Part shown: piece after piece, positions 35,379 to 46,472 of the stretch
How the letters are laid out: each line of letters opens with the position of its first letter
Position numbering within the stretch: the first letter of the stretch is position 1
From: Actinomucor elegans
Taxonomy: Eukaryota; Mucoromycota; Mucoromycetes; Mucorales; Mucoraceae
Reading direction: 5' to 3'
DNA: 64,000 nt
NCBI GenBank assembly: GCA_026027325.1
Contig: JAMSLZ010000004.1
Span: forward strand, 2,356,001-2,420,000
The notes under the pieces: generated by a model
What the model saw: the letters and a program-made list of their open reading frames with translations, nothing else
What the model was told of the DNA's origin: nothing
Databases searched by the model: none
Translations under genes and position numbers: made by a program

Positions 35379-37919
35379 CAAGTATAGATTACCCCGATCG
35401 GCCCTTTGGGGCCGACATTTTGTGTGTTAATAGCTCTACAAAAAATAATAATACATATACTTGTGAATACATATTCAAATACACAAAACTATTGTTTTTA
35501 TGGATATATTTTTTGTTTCTCGTCAAAAGCAGTTTTTAAGCCATAATTGACTTTTCTGGAAGGAGACTTTTTGTAAAAAACGAGTCGGCCCTAAAAGGCC
35601 GAGTGTTTGATAGCTAATAAGTACACTATGGAGTCAATTTTATTTTTTGATACTTATATCATTAGAAAATATAGCTTATAAATAATTTTTTTAATGTGAT
35701 TGTGCTTGAAAAACTTCACGTAAATGTATAATATGACAATTTTTGCACATAGGTGTGGCGGGATCGCAGCTGCATCTTTTTCCGGTTCTTATACCATTAA
35801 CGCCTTGTTTTTTGCACATTTGACATACTAATCTTCTTCTTTTGTTAGTATTTTCTTGCTTCATTGTTACATACGGATGTACATCGCTGCTTCTAAGGGT
35901 CATTGGTATATTAGGAGTAACTACGTTATTGCTACCGAGTAATCTCTCGCAGCATATTCAACATTGAATACGCTGTACGATCCTTAAAAGCACTGTGCTC
36001 AATTCTATTTTCTTCTTCTGCATAAACTTTGTAGCAACTAAAGGCATTTGCTTCACAAATGCCTAAAATATACCCCAAGAATGTCATTTCCCATCGCTCG
36101 GTAGATTATATCATGATATGAAGTTAAATTGTCTCTGCGATTATTTGCGGTATCAACTGAGCCTAAAGGGTAAATTATAATGAAACACTTGTTCTTCGTT
36201 TAACAATTCTTAGACTTACTTTTGTGAGTTTCATACTCTCCAACTACTTGAGGGCGATGCAGAATGACTGTTTCACCACTAGGCCCTAAGACGCTCTTGT
36301 AGTTCTCTAACGTTGTAGTAACTGCAAGATGATACGAAGGTTTTGACCTTCAAATCTGTAAGCGCATACAAATATTTTCATACCATTCTCACAAGTTTTA
36401 TGCATCGTATAATGACTGCCGCGAGCTTTATCAACTTGATCAATAATGTCTGTAGAAGGCATTCCACGAGGCCAATATTTTCTCTTCGCTACCTGCATGA
36501 TTGAATATAACCCAAGTTCGTTCAGCATTGAAACCATTTCGGGTGAACCAAACCAAGAGTCAGCAATAGTAGTTCTTCCACTGTTAAACCATGGTTTTAC
36601 TAAGCGCTTTACTGTGGCTAACAAGTTACGCATTTCAGGCTCATTGTCATATTCCTTTGGTCGGGGGATCACTAACGGTATCCAAACGAATGATTGCGCT
36701 TGTGTAATAATCAGCAAGTGATTTAAACTCTTGTCCGGTTGGGTGTGGTTTGCGAGGCACTTTCTTGAGATTGGGCATTCCGACTCCTAACCATTGATTC
36801 ATTGTCTCGTCAATAACCAAATGCTTGCCAGGTATTAAGCAATCCTTCATATGATCATTGAATGCATTCAATGTTGCTCTGATCTGGTAGAGGGGATCAT
36901 TAACTTCCTTTTCTTTGGAAGGTACTTCGAAAATACATGCATCCTCATAATGTCGTTAAATCTTTTCATTGTCATATAGCTAGTAAAGTTGATTGAAATC
37001 TGGAAATGACTGTTGCCTAAATGCCAATAAGCCTTTCGATCAGAGTGTTTAATTACTGTCATAACTGTCAGTAATGCAATCCACATCATATACTCAGGAA
37101 AAGTCACATCAGTTCAAGATTTTATGGCACTTCTTGCATAGATGTTCATATTATCCACGATTACTTTAAAATGGTCTACAGGTAGAAAATATAAAAAATA
37201 ATCAAATGGTGAACCTATCAAAGAGTTGGACATGTTGATTCTTGGCTTGGTAGCTACGAAACCACCAGCTGCTTCTAGCACATGCTGTCGATATACACTT
37301 CTCCTGCTGTCCATCCGGTGCTTAGGCTCAAATCAACCTCCTCTTCTGATTCATCTTCAGTAGAAGCATCGTCCTCAGATGTCAGACTTCCAGTTGGGCT
37401 GCATATGTTAGCAGTAGGGATTTCAGCGGTCCTACCATGACTAGTGCTGGCCGTATTATTGGCAAAAAGATACTTCAAACAGCCTGAAGAAAGCTTCAGT
37501 CTGCAGTCGGGATCATCGTCCAAGATGACCTCATACCCATCACGTCCTCTTACTGTGGTTCGCGCAACAGTCTTCTCTTTGAAATTGAGGCAAGGTAAGT
37601 TCCAGTCATACCTCCTTTGTAAGATACTCTTCACTTCTATGTTCGTAATAAAGCGTTTATTGACAGAAACTTCAACATTAACATCAAGGTTAGAGTTAGC
37701 AGGTGGCATGTTTCAAGAAAATTTTTGAAAAAATAGCAGTGATAAAAATCGAATGAAATAAGAAAGAATGGTTATAGAAATAACCTTTTTAAAGCAGATA
37801 ATAAATTCCTAGGTGTTTTGTTTTGGTAAAATAACACAATACAATGAAAAGGACCTTACAAACATACAGAAGATATATTCTAATAGTCGGCCCTTTAGGG
37901 CCGACCTAATCTTTACTGG
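35379..37919 (-). mobile_element. piggyBac-like DNA transposon (2,541 bp, inactive)
   Basis: Bounded by TTAA on both sides (35375-35378 and 37920-37923), the piggyBac target duplication. Ends form imperfect inverted repeats (left CAAGTATAGATTA, right end inverted CCAGTAAAGATTA) followed by GC-rich palindromes CGGCCC-TTT-GGGCCG at about 35399-35418 and 37887-37906, with another at about 35584-35602. The transposase is coded on the minus strand and broken. Confidence 0.88.
35691..37709 (-). pseudogene. Broken piggyBac (DDE_Tnp_1_7) transposase
   Basis: Starts MPPANSNLDVNVEV at 37709. Family blocks follow in order: VLEAAGGFVATKPRINMSNS, TFPEYMMWIALLTVMTVIKH, KHLVIDETMNQWLG (first Asp region), RTTIADSWFGSPEMVSML (second Asp), then HRPQVVGEYETHKS, a likely intron (GTAAGT to TTTAG at about 36225-36175), VDTANNRRDNLTSYHD (third Asp region), GICEANAFSCYKVYAEE, and a C-terminal Cys/His zinc-finger CQMCKKQG-CSCDP-CKNCHIIH. 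Breaks: frame shifts near 37290, 36870, 36700 and 36100 and a TGA near 37114. The full set of domains shows a once-complete transposase, now not translatable. Confidence 0.88.
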
Positions 37920-38085
37920 TTAATAATAACGGGTCAATGTTTTTGACAGTTCAGAGTATCCCCAAAACTACATTCTACCAGTCACCTACTTGTTTAAAAG
38001 CTAGATAAACGCCCAGTAAGTTTATTTAGATAATAATGTGAATGAAGCGATGTTTGGTAGCTGGATGATGAAGGAAGGCTAGTTT

Positions 38086-39216
38086 CTAAAAATCAGAATC
38101 CAAAGAAAAACTACGATCTTCCTTGCTACTCATAACGCCCGCCCGTTGATAGTCAGATACGCGCTTTTCAAAGAAATTAGTTTTACCTTGAAGAGAAATC
38201 AATTCCATGAAATCAAAAGGATTAGTAGCATTATAATGCTTGGTAAATCCAAGAGAAACAAGAAGGCGATCTGCGACAAACTCGACATATTGGCACATCA
38301 ATTTGTCATTCATGCCAATCAAACGGACAGGAAGAGAATCGTTAAAGTAAGACTGTTCAATGATAACGGCTTCAGTGATTACTTGAAGAACAGTTTCATG
38401 AGGAGGCTGATTAACTAAATGGTGGAATAAAAGACAACCAAAATCAGCATGCAGGCCTTCATCACGTGTAATGAATTCATTTGACAGCGTTAGTCCAGGC
38501 ATAAGACCTCGTTTTTTGAGCCAGAAAATGGATGCAAAAGAACCAGAGAAGAATATACCTTCAACAGCGGCAAAAGCAACGAGACGTACACCGAATGGTT
38601 GGTTTGATTCGTTAGAAATCCACTTGAATGCCCAGTTTGCCTTTTCTTTGATGACTGGAATGGTTTCGATAGCATTAAACAAGAATTCTTTCTCGAGCGA
38701 ATCTTTAATGTAAGTATCAATTAGAAGCGAATACATTTCAGAGTGAATATTTTCAATCATGATTTGAAACCCGTAGAAGCATTTCGCTTCGGCCACTTTG
38801 ACTTCGTCACAAAAATTCTTTACCAAATTTTCGTTTACGATACCATCAGATGTTGCAAAGAACGCCAAAACACGGGAGATAAAAAATCGTTCATCTTTGT
38901 TTAGTTTCTCTTCCCAGTCAATCAAGTCTTTCGATAAATCAACTTCCTCAGCAGTCCAGAAGGAAGCTTCAGCCTTTTTGTAGAACTCCCAAATCTATTT
39001 TTTCGCCTATTTAATGGGGTTCAACCTTGACGTTCGCTAGTATAATATTCTTACCTCATGGAACTTGACAGGGAATAAACAGAAACGTCTGGTATTTTCC
39101 TTTAGAATAATTTCCTCTCCTGGTTTCAAGTTGATCTTCATCTCGGCTATACGAATGAGGATAGTAGATCTCAAATTTTTAGCTGTGAGTTCAGACTGGG
39201 CATCAAAAACGGTCAT
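38086..39216 (-). CDS. RNR2: Ribonucleoside-diphosphate reductase small subunit (R2)
   Basis: Two exons on the minus strand, 39216-39055 and 38994-38086 (intron 60 nt), 356 residues. Reads [40 protein letters not shown], then [20 protein letters not shown] and [19 protein letters not shown]. Iron ligands are visible as the Asp in EEVDLS, E-x-x-H in IENIH, Glu in AAVEGIFF and E-x-x-H in DEGLHADF; the radical tyrosine is in HSEMYSLL. The C-terminus FSLDSDF is the R1-docking tail. Role: forms the diferric-tyrosyl radical needed to make dNTPs. The N-terminus is about 40 residues shorter than yeast Rnr2 (399 aa). An earlier acceptor TAG 12 nt upstream would not change frame but adds an in-frame stop. 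Confidence 0.95.
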
Positions 39217-40935
39217 TTTTTTTTGTCAGAGTTTGTTTGGTAAGGATAGTGTACTAAACGAAAAGAAGACTTTTTTCATAGCTTTTATATACATGCTGCC
39301 AATATTTTTTTTTTATCACCGAGAAACCACACGCCTAAGTAGGAAGCTAGAAAAGAAAAACATCATGCCATATGGTAAGACGATAGGCATCAAGTTCATC
39401 CTGCAAACAATGTCTATAGATTAACTGTAGATTAGATCGATGGCTGGATCGCCGCTGGTTTAAATGAAACCGAACCAAAAATGACATGATACACAAATAT
39501 GAGCTTTACCGGTTTCAAAGGTAATCGTTGCAGCGTATCAAGTATATATCAGTGACGCTATTACGTGGCATGATGAGCCTTTTATACTTTTGTGTCTCAA
39601 ATGATTAATACTCATTATACAAAATATATATATTTTCATTTGCAAATGCCTTTCAATTATACAGAACTTCTGGGTACAGCCAAATTTCTCTAACAATATG
39701 AACAGACCATATCATGGAATCTAAAGAAAAGGATCAGCATTTTGTTTAGGCCGCTAGCTATCTAATGAAGGATATGAATTCAAATAGGAGCGAGATCCTA
39801 ATTGCCACCTGATTAAGTTTCTACAAGATGGAGCAACTCATTCTGAGCATGCACTACTATTTAAAATGCAACATTTAAAGAGATTCTCAGGCTACATGTG
39901 TACATGTGCTTTCATGGAAATTGAAATTGTAACGTAGCGTAGAGTAGAGTAGAGTAGGGAACGTATAATCTTGCTCGATATAGTTTTTACATAAATCTAA
40001 CTTTTTACTTTCTAGAAAATAAAATAAAATAAGCACTTACTTCGTTTGCTTGTTTGTGATTTTTTTTTTAAAAAAAAGTTGTACCATAAGAGTTTTTTCA
40101 AACATGAAAAAACCAGTTTACTACCTTGAAAAGTCACATATCAGCACTCTATATTTTTTCAGGCATTTCTTTTCGAGAACATTCATAATGAAAATGAATG
40201 TGCTTTGTGTACTTGAGAAACAATGTGTTATGAAATGAATATACTGACATGACATTGGGCAATCAGAACAGAGGATTAAATCCACGTAAGCGAATGTGAT
40301 TAAATTGACACTGTAATAAAGGATGGTGCTATTTGGACTGCAAAATCAAACTATGGGGGTTTCGGACTAATTGAGTTTGAATGATACTGTCTAGTGTTGA
40401 CGAAATGCGATACATTTGGAAGTAAAAAACATGCACTTGAAAATTCATCTTTTCTATACCTAAGTCATTCAATTGGAAACGAAAAAACAATATGCCTAAG
40501 GATTCAACTTTTCTACAGTAAGAAATATACCTCAGAATAAAGTAACTCTAAGCTCTCATTTCGTACTAAAGCGCTCGCTGAATGCAAAAAAAAATAGTTG
40601 TGCTACAATTGTTTGGTTTATAATTGCGATGTACTTTCTTCATACCATTATTTTGACTAGGAAAAATGTCAGATATAGAAGAACTTATTCTGTGTAGTGA
40701 TTTTACTAGTATAAAGCATGTATTGTAAAAGTAGTAGATAGAAATTATAGAAAAATAGAAAATACTTATAAAACTGTTGATAAGTTTTTATTTAGCAGAT
40801 CAAGAATTGATTCACTGGTCAAAAGGTGATAAAACGCACCTCCTATATACTTTTTTACGGTCGGTGCTTGATTCTAAATTCATATTACGATTTGTCAGGA
40901 ACAAGATTGTTGGATTGCGTATAATTGAATGCTGT
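39217..40935. other. A+T-rich intergenic region
   Basis: RNR2 promoter plus gene-poor DNA. Contains a decayed repeat block (39829-39895), a short GTAGA tandem repeat (39935-39958) and a T9A9 tract (40060-40079). No gene seen. Confidence 0.4.
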
Positions 40936-41100
40936 TGTTGTATTCCACCTACTATATTGCATCGACATAATAGTAAGGAATCAACTGTTCATTTATGTCA
41001 TACACAGATTCTATCTTCTGATAAACCAATAAGATTAACGTGGCCTGCATAAATACAAGCGATGTGTCATCCTTAGAAATATTAGTCACTAACCATTATG
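40936..41100 (+). mobile_element. LTR family D, 5' fragment
   Basis: Begins TGTTGTATTCCACC and follows the family for about 165 bp (down to the atccttagaa-attag block), then diverges. Confidence 0.75.
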
Positions 41101-41476
41101 TCATATACACGCTTATATTCATAGGCTATACACACGACATGTCTCAATTAAAGCTATCTAACTGCGTGACTGATTGACCCGTCAAATAGGTTTCACCAAT
41201 CAAGCAATTACGCATAATCAATAAGAAGCAATTCATTTTATAGTAAATTCTTTAACTTTAGAGCAAAAATGAAACCCACGTTAAATACCCTCCACTTCTA
41301 AGGAATACCTGGACGTAAGAAGCTTGCTATATTCCAAAATTAAAATTAAATTCAAAGAAATGATTAATTTTAAAATAAAATGAAAGCTTTAAAATAATCT
41401 TTATTATATAATATAATTAGTACTTAATAATTTTATAGATTGCTTCTCAATTAAGCTTCTAGATCGATTCATCATC
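41101..41476. other. Spacer between LTR fragments
   Basis: No coding frame or known repeat recognised. Confidence 0.35.
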
Positions 41477-42106
41477 TGTTGTGTTTGCACAGTGAAATAA
41501 TAAAGAAGATCAAAAGAAGTACTTTTTGAGACTGTGCTTTATTTATTATTAAAGATAAATATAAAGATGAAGATCATATTGTAGTAAATATAAGACTATC
41601 TATCTGACACGGCATAAAAATAATAGTGTATTTTATATCCTGTGTGACACCTAAGCTGGACATGTAATAATAATAACAATAATAACAATAACAATAATAG
41701 TAACACATAGGAGTAGTAGCAACAATGATGATAATAATACCAAACAAAGCTGGGAATAATTGAATAGAATAGAAAGCATATAAAAGATGCCGAAGTAGAG
41801 GCATCGAAAAGGACTTTACTCTATTTTTGAATAAACATCATCCATAGAGGACTTTGAAGATATTTTCCAGTTTTATAACAATTGCTTACACATATAACTA
41901 TGTCGAAACTAAACCTATTTATACTAATCGTCTATCTAAGTGTGGTGAAGAGAATTTAAGATGTTATGTTATAGGTCTATGTTCTAGATATATATCCATC
42001 TGAGACATGAATCTTAAACATATCAACTCATAAATACTTCCGTAAAGATGAGATTTTGATAATGAATAAGTTATTATTCATACAATCTAGTCTCTATTCT
42101 ATAACA
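41477..42106 (-). mobile_element. Solo LTR, family C, inverted, split by LTR-F
   Basis: Family-C LTR in reverse orientation with its own target duplication TCATC at 41472-41476 and 42107-42111. A solo LTR-F is inserted within it. Its divergence from the C LTRs at 46,127 and 51,218 shows it is older. Confidence 0.88.
41580..41890 (+). mobile_element. Solo LTR, family F (311 bp), nested
   Basis: Starts TGTAGTAAATATAAG and ends AATTGCTTACA, flanked by the 5-bp duplication CATAT (41575-41579 and 41891-41895). TATA-like catataaaagatg then AATAAA support + orientation. Contains an imperfect AAT/AAC trinucleotide run at 41666-41705. Confidence 0.88.
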
Positions 42107-42724
42107 TCATCACTTGTCATTAACATTACTCATCAGTAATAATACAAGAACCAATACAAGAACAGTACGTTTACTTGTATAAACTAATTCTACCGTAACT
42201 TGCAAGTAATCGGCTAAACATGAATTATTGTTTCATTCATTCATTCTCAGCAGTACCTGTCAATCGGTTAAACATAAGACCTTTAACTAATATAAGTACA
42301 CCTTCATTTTATGATCGAAATAAAGAAAAATAACTATCTTATTACCAATCAGTAATCTGATTACATATACAAGTCTTCTTATTATTATATATTATTACGT
42401 GAATCTTTGGTCTTTAGCTACTTCGGATTCAACAGTAATAATTATACAGTTGTTTATATTCTAGATTTGGGTAATAATGAGTTACATCTTCAAGCTGTTC
42501 ATAAAGGTGGGCATATGGCTACCAAAGCCTATACAACCTCTTCTTTACTGATATAATAATGAGCGTTTACAACATTCATAAAAGAATCTAATACTCATCT
42601 TGTATTTTTAAAATAGTTTAAAGAACAAACTGACGGTTTTGGGAGGCAATTAACATACAATCTTTAGAGTGAGCATGTATCTGGATGATACTATGCGGTA
42701 TTAAGATACAAAGCACTACACATA
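42107..42724. other. Spacer
   Basis: About 600 bp without recognisable coding capacity. The last two bases (TA) are the presumed Tc1 target. Confidence 0.35.
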
Positions 42725-44384
42725 CTGTATGCGAAAAAAGGGTTTCAATGTTTTCCAATTTTGAATATTTCATCATATAAGCAGCTTATAACTCTATAAA
42801 ACAAACATGTTACTTAGAGAAAGTTGTAGAAGAAATGAAGGGCTTTCAGATGATATATGCTTTGTTCTTAACAAACAAAAGTTTATTAGTACTTATATAA
42901 GTATAAAGTTAAAAAGTAAAAAATTAAGCTTGCTAAAAAGTACGGAAAAAAAATTAATAATTTGTTTGTTGACCTTTACTTTTTATAACAGTTTCAATTC
43001 TACCAGGCATGCTATCAATCTATTTCAGGCAGTCCTCCTTAGTAAATTTATACCACTCCATATTGATCCTCTTTTCTAGTTCTTCTACAGTATGAGGTTT
43101 AGTTGGGTACTGTCCCAAACGGTTTTTCAATTGGTGCCACATATGTTCAATTGGGTTCAAATCCGGGCTTTGCGGTGGCCAGTTATAAATTTGGTCCACA
43201 TTGAACTTGTTTTTGGGAAACAACTTTTTAGCAATAGTTGATCTATGAGGAGTGGCCTTGTCTCGTTGAAAACAAACATGTTTTGAATCCAACTCATAAT
43301 AGTCTAAGGTATCTTTAAGTGATGACTGAAGTATTTCAACGTACAAAGATGAATTTATCGAGCCTTCAATGATTGTAGTACCATAACCAGGGCCTTTCGC
43401 TGTTATACAAGTCCAAAACATGACACTACCCCCTTCCTACTGAATTTGGAGATCTAAATAGTGAGGGCGAACAACATCATTTAGCTGAGGCCAATAGTAC
43501 TTAATACCGTCTGAAGCCCAAATGTTAACCTTTGTTTTGTCTGAAAATATCCACTTACGCCAGTCGTCCTTGGCTAACACCCTATGTTGTTTAGCCCACG
43601 CAAGTCGCTTTTTTCTATTGCTTTCGGAGATGAAATCAGACTCTTGCTTTCTTTTTGCTTTGAAGCCCATAGAATGAAGCATTAACTGAATGTTCCTGAT
43701 TGTCATATTAATTCCAACTGAAATAAGATAAGCCTTTTTATCTTGTGGTGATTTGAATTGACCGGCTTTCATCTTATTTCGAATCTATTTCTTTGTTGTA
43801 TTGCTTATTGAACATGGCCTTCCAGTGATAGCAGGCTTCGTAGTAGGAAAAAACTTTGCTTTATATCTACTAATAGTGGCTAGAGAAATATTTGGTAGTT
43901 GTTTCTGGATTCTTGAGTATGGAGTGTTTGTTGACAACAGTGACTTGAGAGTGTCTTGCTTATCTTTAGTAATAGAACGAATCATGATGTTAATTTTTTT
44001 ATAAAAAAAAAAGTGATGAAAATATTCAATTTGGACAGGACGAGCCAGCTTCTTTTATTCTTTATTTTAATTTTCCTATTCATAAAGAACGTCCCATTGT
44101 TTTGGAACATGTTTTAAATTTCTTCGATAGCTCAATTTAAAATAATTTTATGCGACGCTAAGTAATGACGAATTTTGAAAAATCAAAAAATCAAAATTTC
44201 TCAAATTTGCCTTAGCTCCGTAGTGTTAAATAGAGTTCGCAATAAAGGAAAACCTATAGGAAAAAAGGCCAAAGTTTTAGCCCTCTATTGATACTAACAT
44301 CAACCGCATAGTTTTATTTTAGACAGCTGTGTAAAGAGAAAAAGGTTAATTTATAAAACATTGAAACCCTTTTTTCGCATACAG
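42725..44384 (-). mobile_element. Tc1/mariner transposon (1,660 bp)
   Basis: Perfect 30-bp terminal inverted repeats, 42725-42754 and 44355-44384, beginning CTGTATGCGAAAAAAGGG, with TA on both sides (42723-42724, 44385-44386). The transposase frame is on the minus strand and carries three nonsense codons. The right flank is family-B LTR but the left flank is not the matching half, so one flank has been rearranged after insertion. Confidence 0.9.
42954..43985 (-). pseudogene. Tc1-type (DD34E) transposase with three in-frame TAG codons
   Basis: One continuous 344-codon frame from ATG at 43985 to TAA at 42954 once three TAG codons (about 43787-43785, 43439-43437, 43022-43020) are ignored; no frameshift. 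N-terminal paired-type HTH (MIRSITKDKQDTLKSLLS, IQKQLPNISLATISRYK), then WRKWIFSDKTKVNIW (first Asp), VCFQRDKATPHRS (second Asp) and WPPQSPDLNPIEHMWHQLKN (final Glu), ending with IDSMPGRIETVIKSKGQ, the usual Tc1 tail. Length is normal for Tc1. Each stop could have come from CAG by a single C-to-T change, and at the second one Gln is the family residue. As written the gene is dead. Confidence 0.88.
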
Positions 44385-44536
44385 TAGTTTATGAAGGTTA
44401 GTTGCACTAAGCATTGATTTCCATATATATCTCTTAACCGACGTTACAAAGCTGTCAAAGCACAAGCTGAGTATAAGCATTGTCGAACATTGGCCTGATT
44501 GGTGACGGACACTGAACAAGTCACATGTTTACAACA
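44385..44536 (-). mobile_element. LTR family B fragment (5' part, inverted)
   Basis: Reverse complement of the first ~150 bp of LTR-B, ending at TGTTGTAAACATG (inverted) at 44536. Cut on the left by the Tc1 element. Confidence 0.8.
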
Positions 44537-44691
44537 CAGTGTGCAGAGCTATATATTTTTAAAGTAGATTGAAATAAATTAATACAAAAGATTATATATG
44601 GGATAAAAGGATGTCTTTTATTGTTTTCCATTTCATTTTTATAATTGATTGAAGGTAACACACAAGTCTGTGTGTACCTGACAATACGACA
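44537..44691 (-). mobile_element. LTR family E copy, inverted, diverged
   Basis: Read on the minus strand it starts TGTCGTATTGTCAGGTACAC and has the family's tataatctttt and atatatagctctgcacac blocks. It lies 84 bp downstream of the 3' end of tRNA-Phe. Confidence 0.7.
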
Positions 44692-44774
44692 AATACACAG
44701 TAATAACATTTTTTCAAAACTTGAACCAAAAGTTTTTAGCGGAAAAAAAATAATTTTTCAAAGGGAAAGAAAAA

Positions 44775-44847
44775 TGCGGCTAAAGTGGATCGAACACCTG
44801 ACCTTTAGATCTTCAGTCTAACGCTCTCCCAGCTGAGCTATACCCGC
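44775..44847 (-). tRNA. tRNA-Phe (anticodon GAA)
   Basis: 73 nt on the minus strand: acceptor GCGGGTA / TAGCCGC, D arm GCTC-AGCTGGGA-GAGC, anticodon arm TTAGA-CTGAAGA-TCTAA, T arm AGGTG-TTCGATC-CACTT, discriminator A. No intron. One G-G mismatch at acceptor position 5:68 and a G-U in the T stem; otherwise canonical. T-run terminator follows. Confidence 0.92.
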
Positions 44848-46126
44848 TCTCATGCTTTGTAATTTGTATATTTAGTCAACTCTCAGTGGTTACTAAACAA
44901 TTTTTTCACTGCAAATATAACCTCCTTTTACGGCCGTAACAGCATGGTAATAGTCCGACTGTTACGGCTGTAACACTCCAACTATTACCACATAAAGGCC
45001 AATACTAGGATTTTTTCACTTTTTATGATATAATCGTAATAAGCATAATTTTTTATTGCGGTTACCATTTTTTTTTAAGTTTGTATCTATAATGGTTGTG
45101 GAGATATTGATGAAAATATCTATTTTCATATTTATGTTTCTTTAAAGTCCAACTTAAAACATCGACTTATAAGCGGACTGTACAAATGGGGTTCGTGTAA
45201 GGTCTAACTTTGCTTTTAAATTATAATAAATGAGTTTGTATCACTCTGCTATTACCCATTAAAGATAAATACTCTATGGTTAAAGAATGATTATGAGAAT
45301 AATATGTACACATGAAAATTGTTTGCGTTTTTTAAGAATTGTATGGTTGAATTAATAAAAAAAAATGACAAAAAACGTCTTATAAAAGAATAACTTCGTC
45401 TAACAACTAAAGTTCTGTATGTGCCATATATATATGTTTAGATGCACAATTAAATTCTCTATAACTTTTGCTAAGCAATTATTTGTGGCTTTGCAATATT
45501 TTACTTGCAAAAATCGCTTAAATAACTTCATTTAACGAATTTTTGTTGAATTTTTGAAACCCCCAAAAAATGATTCTTTCTTCCAGTTATTGAAGCAACA
45601 ATAGCCAATAAAAGTATAATATTATTTTTTATCTCGCCTTGCTACTACTTAATAATTACTACTTTTTTGATACGTCATCTTTGAGGCTTTTATTTTAATA
45701 AAATTTTTTCGCTCTTCTCGTGTTTTCTTTTCACTGTAATCCTTACTTTTTTTTTAATTGAAGTATGTACAAATAACATTAATTACTCATTCCCATCAAG
45801 GTAAAAATTCCTATTAAATCATAGCTTGAAGCATACTTAATCCTCTTTTCTCTTATTAGCAAACTTACACAGCTTTCATCATTTTTTACATGTGCTTTTT
45901 TTTTCAGTTTTAATGGTAAGAGAAAAGTTGTAATTACTTCATAAACTGATCGGTTTTTTAGATTCTTCGTCAATCTTGGCTTAATATATCATCTGATTTG
46001 CATTAATATGCTCAATATATTCCATGTGGTGATTCCGTCTTCTAATGCTTGCTAGATTTTGTATGTATCGAAACTTTCTTCTTCAACTTTGTTCTTATAT
46101 ATTCTTCTATTTAGCTGTTAGATCGG
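44848..46126. other. A+T-rich spacer with palindrome cluster
   Basis: No gene. Palindrome cluster at 44928-44989 described separately. Long A+T-rich tail up to the 5' LTR. Confidence 0.4.
44928..44989. repeat. Interleaved palindrome cluster
   Basis: TTACGGCCGTAA (perfect 12-bp palindrome), GGTAATAGT, GTTACGGCTGTAAC (near-palindrome), then ACTATTACC, the inverse of GGTAATAGT. Lies about 80 bp upstream of tRNA-Phe. Confidence 0.85.
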
Positions 46127-46435
46127 TGTTATAGAATAGAGACTATTGTATGAATAATAACTTATTCATTATCAATCTCATCTTTACGGAAGCACTTATG
46201 AGTTGATATGTTTAAGATTCATGTCTCAGATGGATATATATCTAGAACATAGACCTATAACATAACATCTTCTTAAATCCTCTTCACCACACTTAGATAG
46301 ACGATTAGTATAAATAGGTTTAGTTTAGACATAGTTATAGGATCTTCATCTTTATATTCATCTTTGTTAATAAAGCACAGTCTCAAAAAGTACTCTTTTT
46401 AGTCTTCTTTATTATTTCACTGTGCAAACTCAACA
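46127..46435 (+). repeat. 5' LTR of the family-C element
   Basis: 309 bp; TATA box TATAAATA at 46309-46316 and AATAAA at about 46367 mark U3/R. Confidence 0.95.
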
Positions 46436-46472
46436 TTTTACTTTTTGAATTCAACGCTTTATTACACTTACT

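Noticed and set aside
42954..43985. UAG read as glutamine in this organism
   Set aside because: The FUSC-like host gene ends with TAG in the expected place, so TAG is a normal stop; mutation is simpler.
46436..46472. Conventional tRNA primer-binding site after the family-C 5' LTR
   Set aside because: No TGG-starting tRNA complement is present; the self-complementary 10-mer explains priming better.
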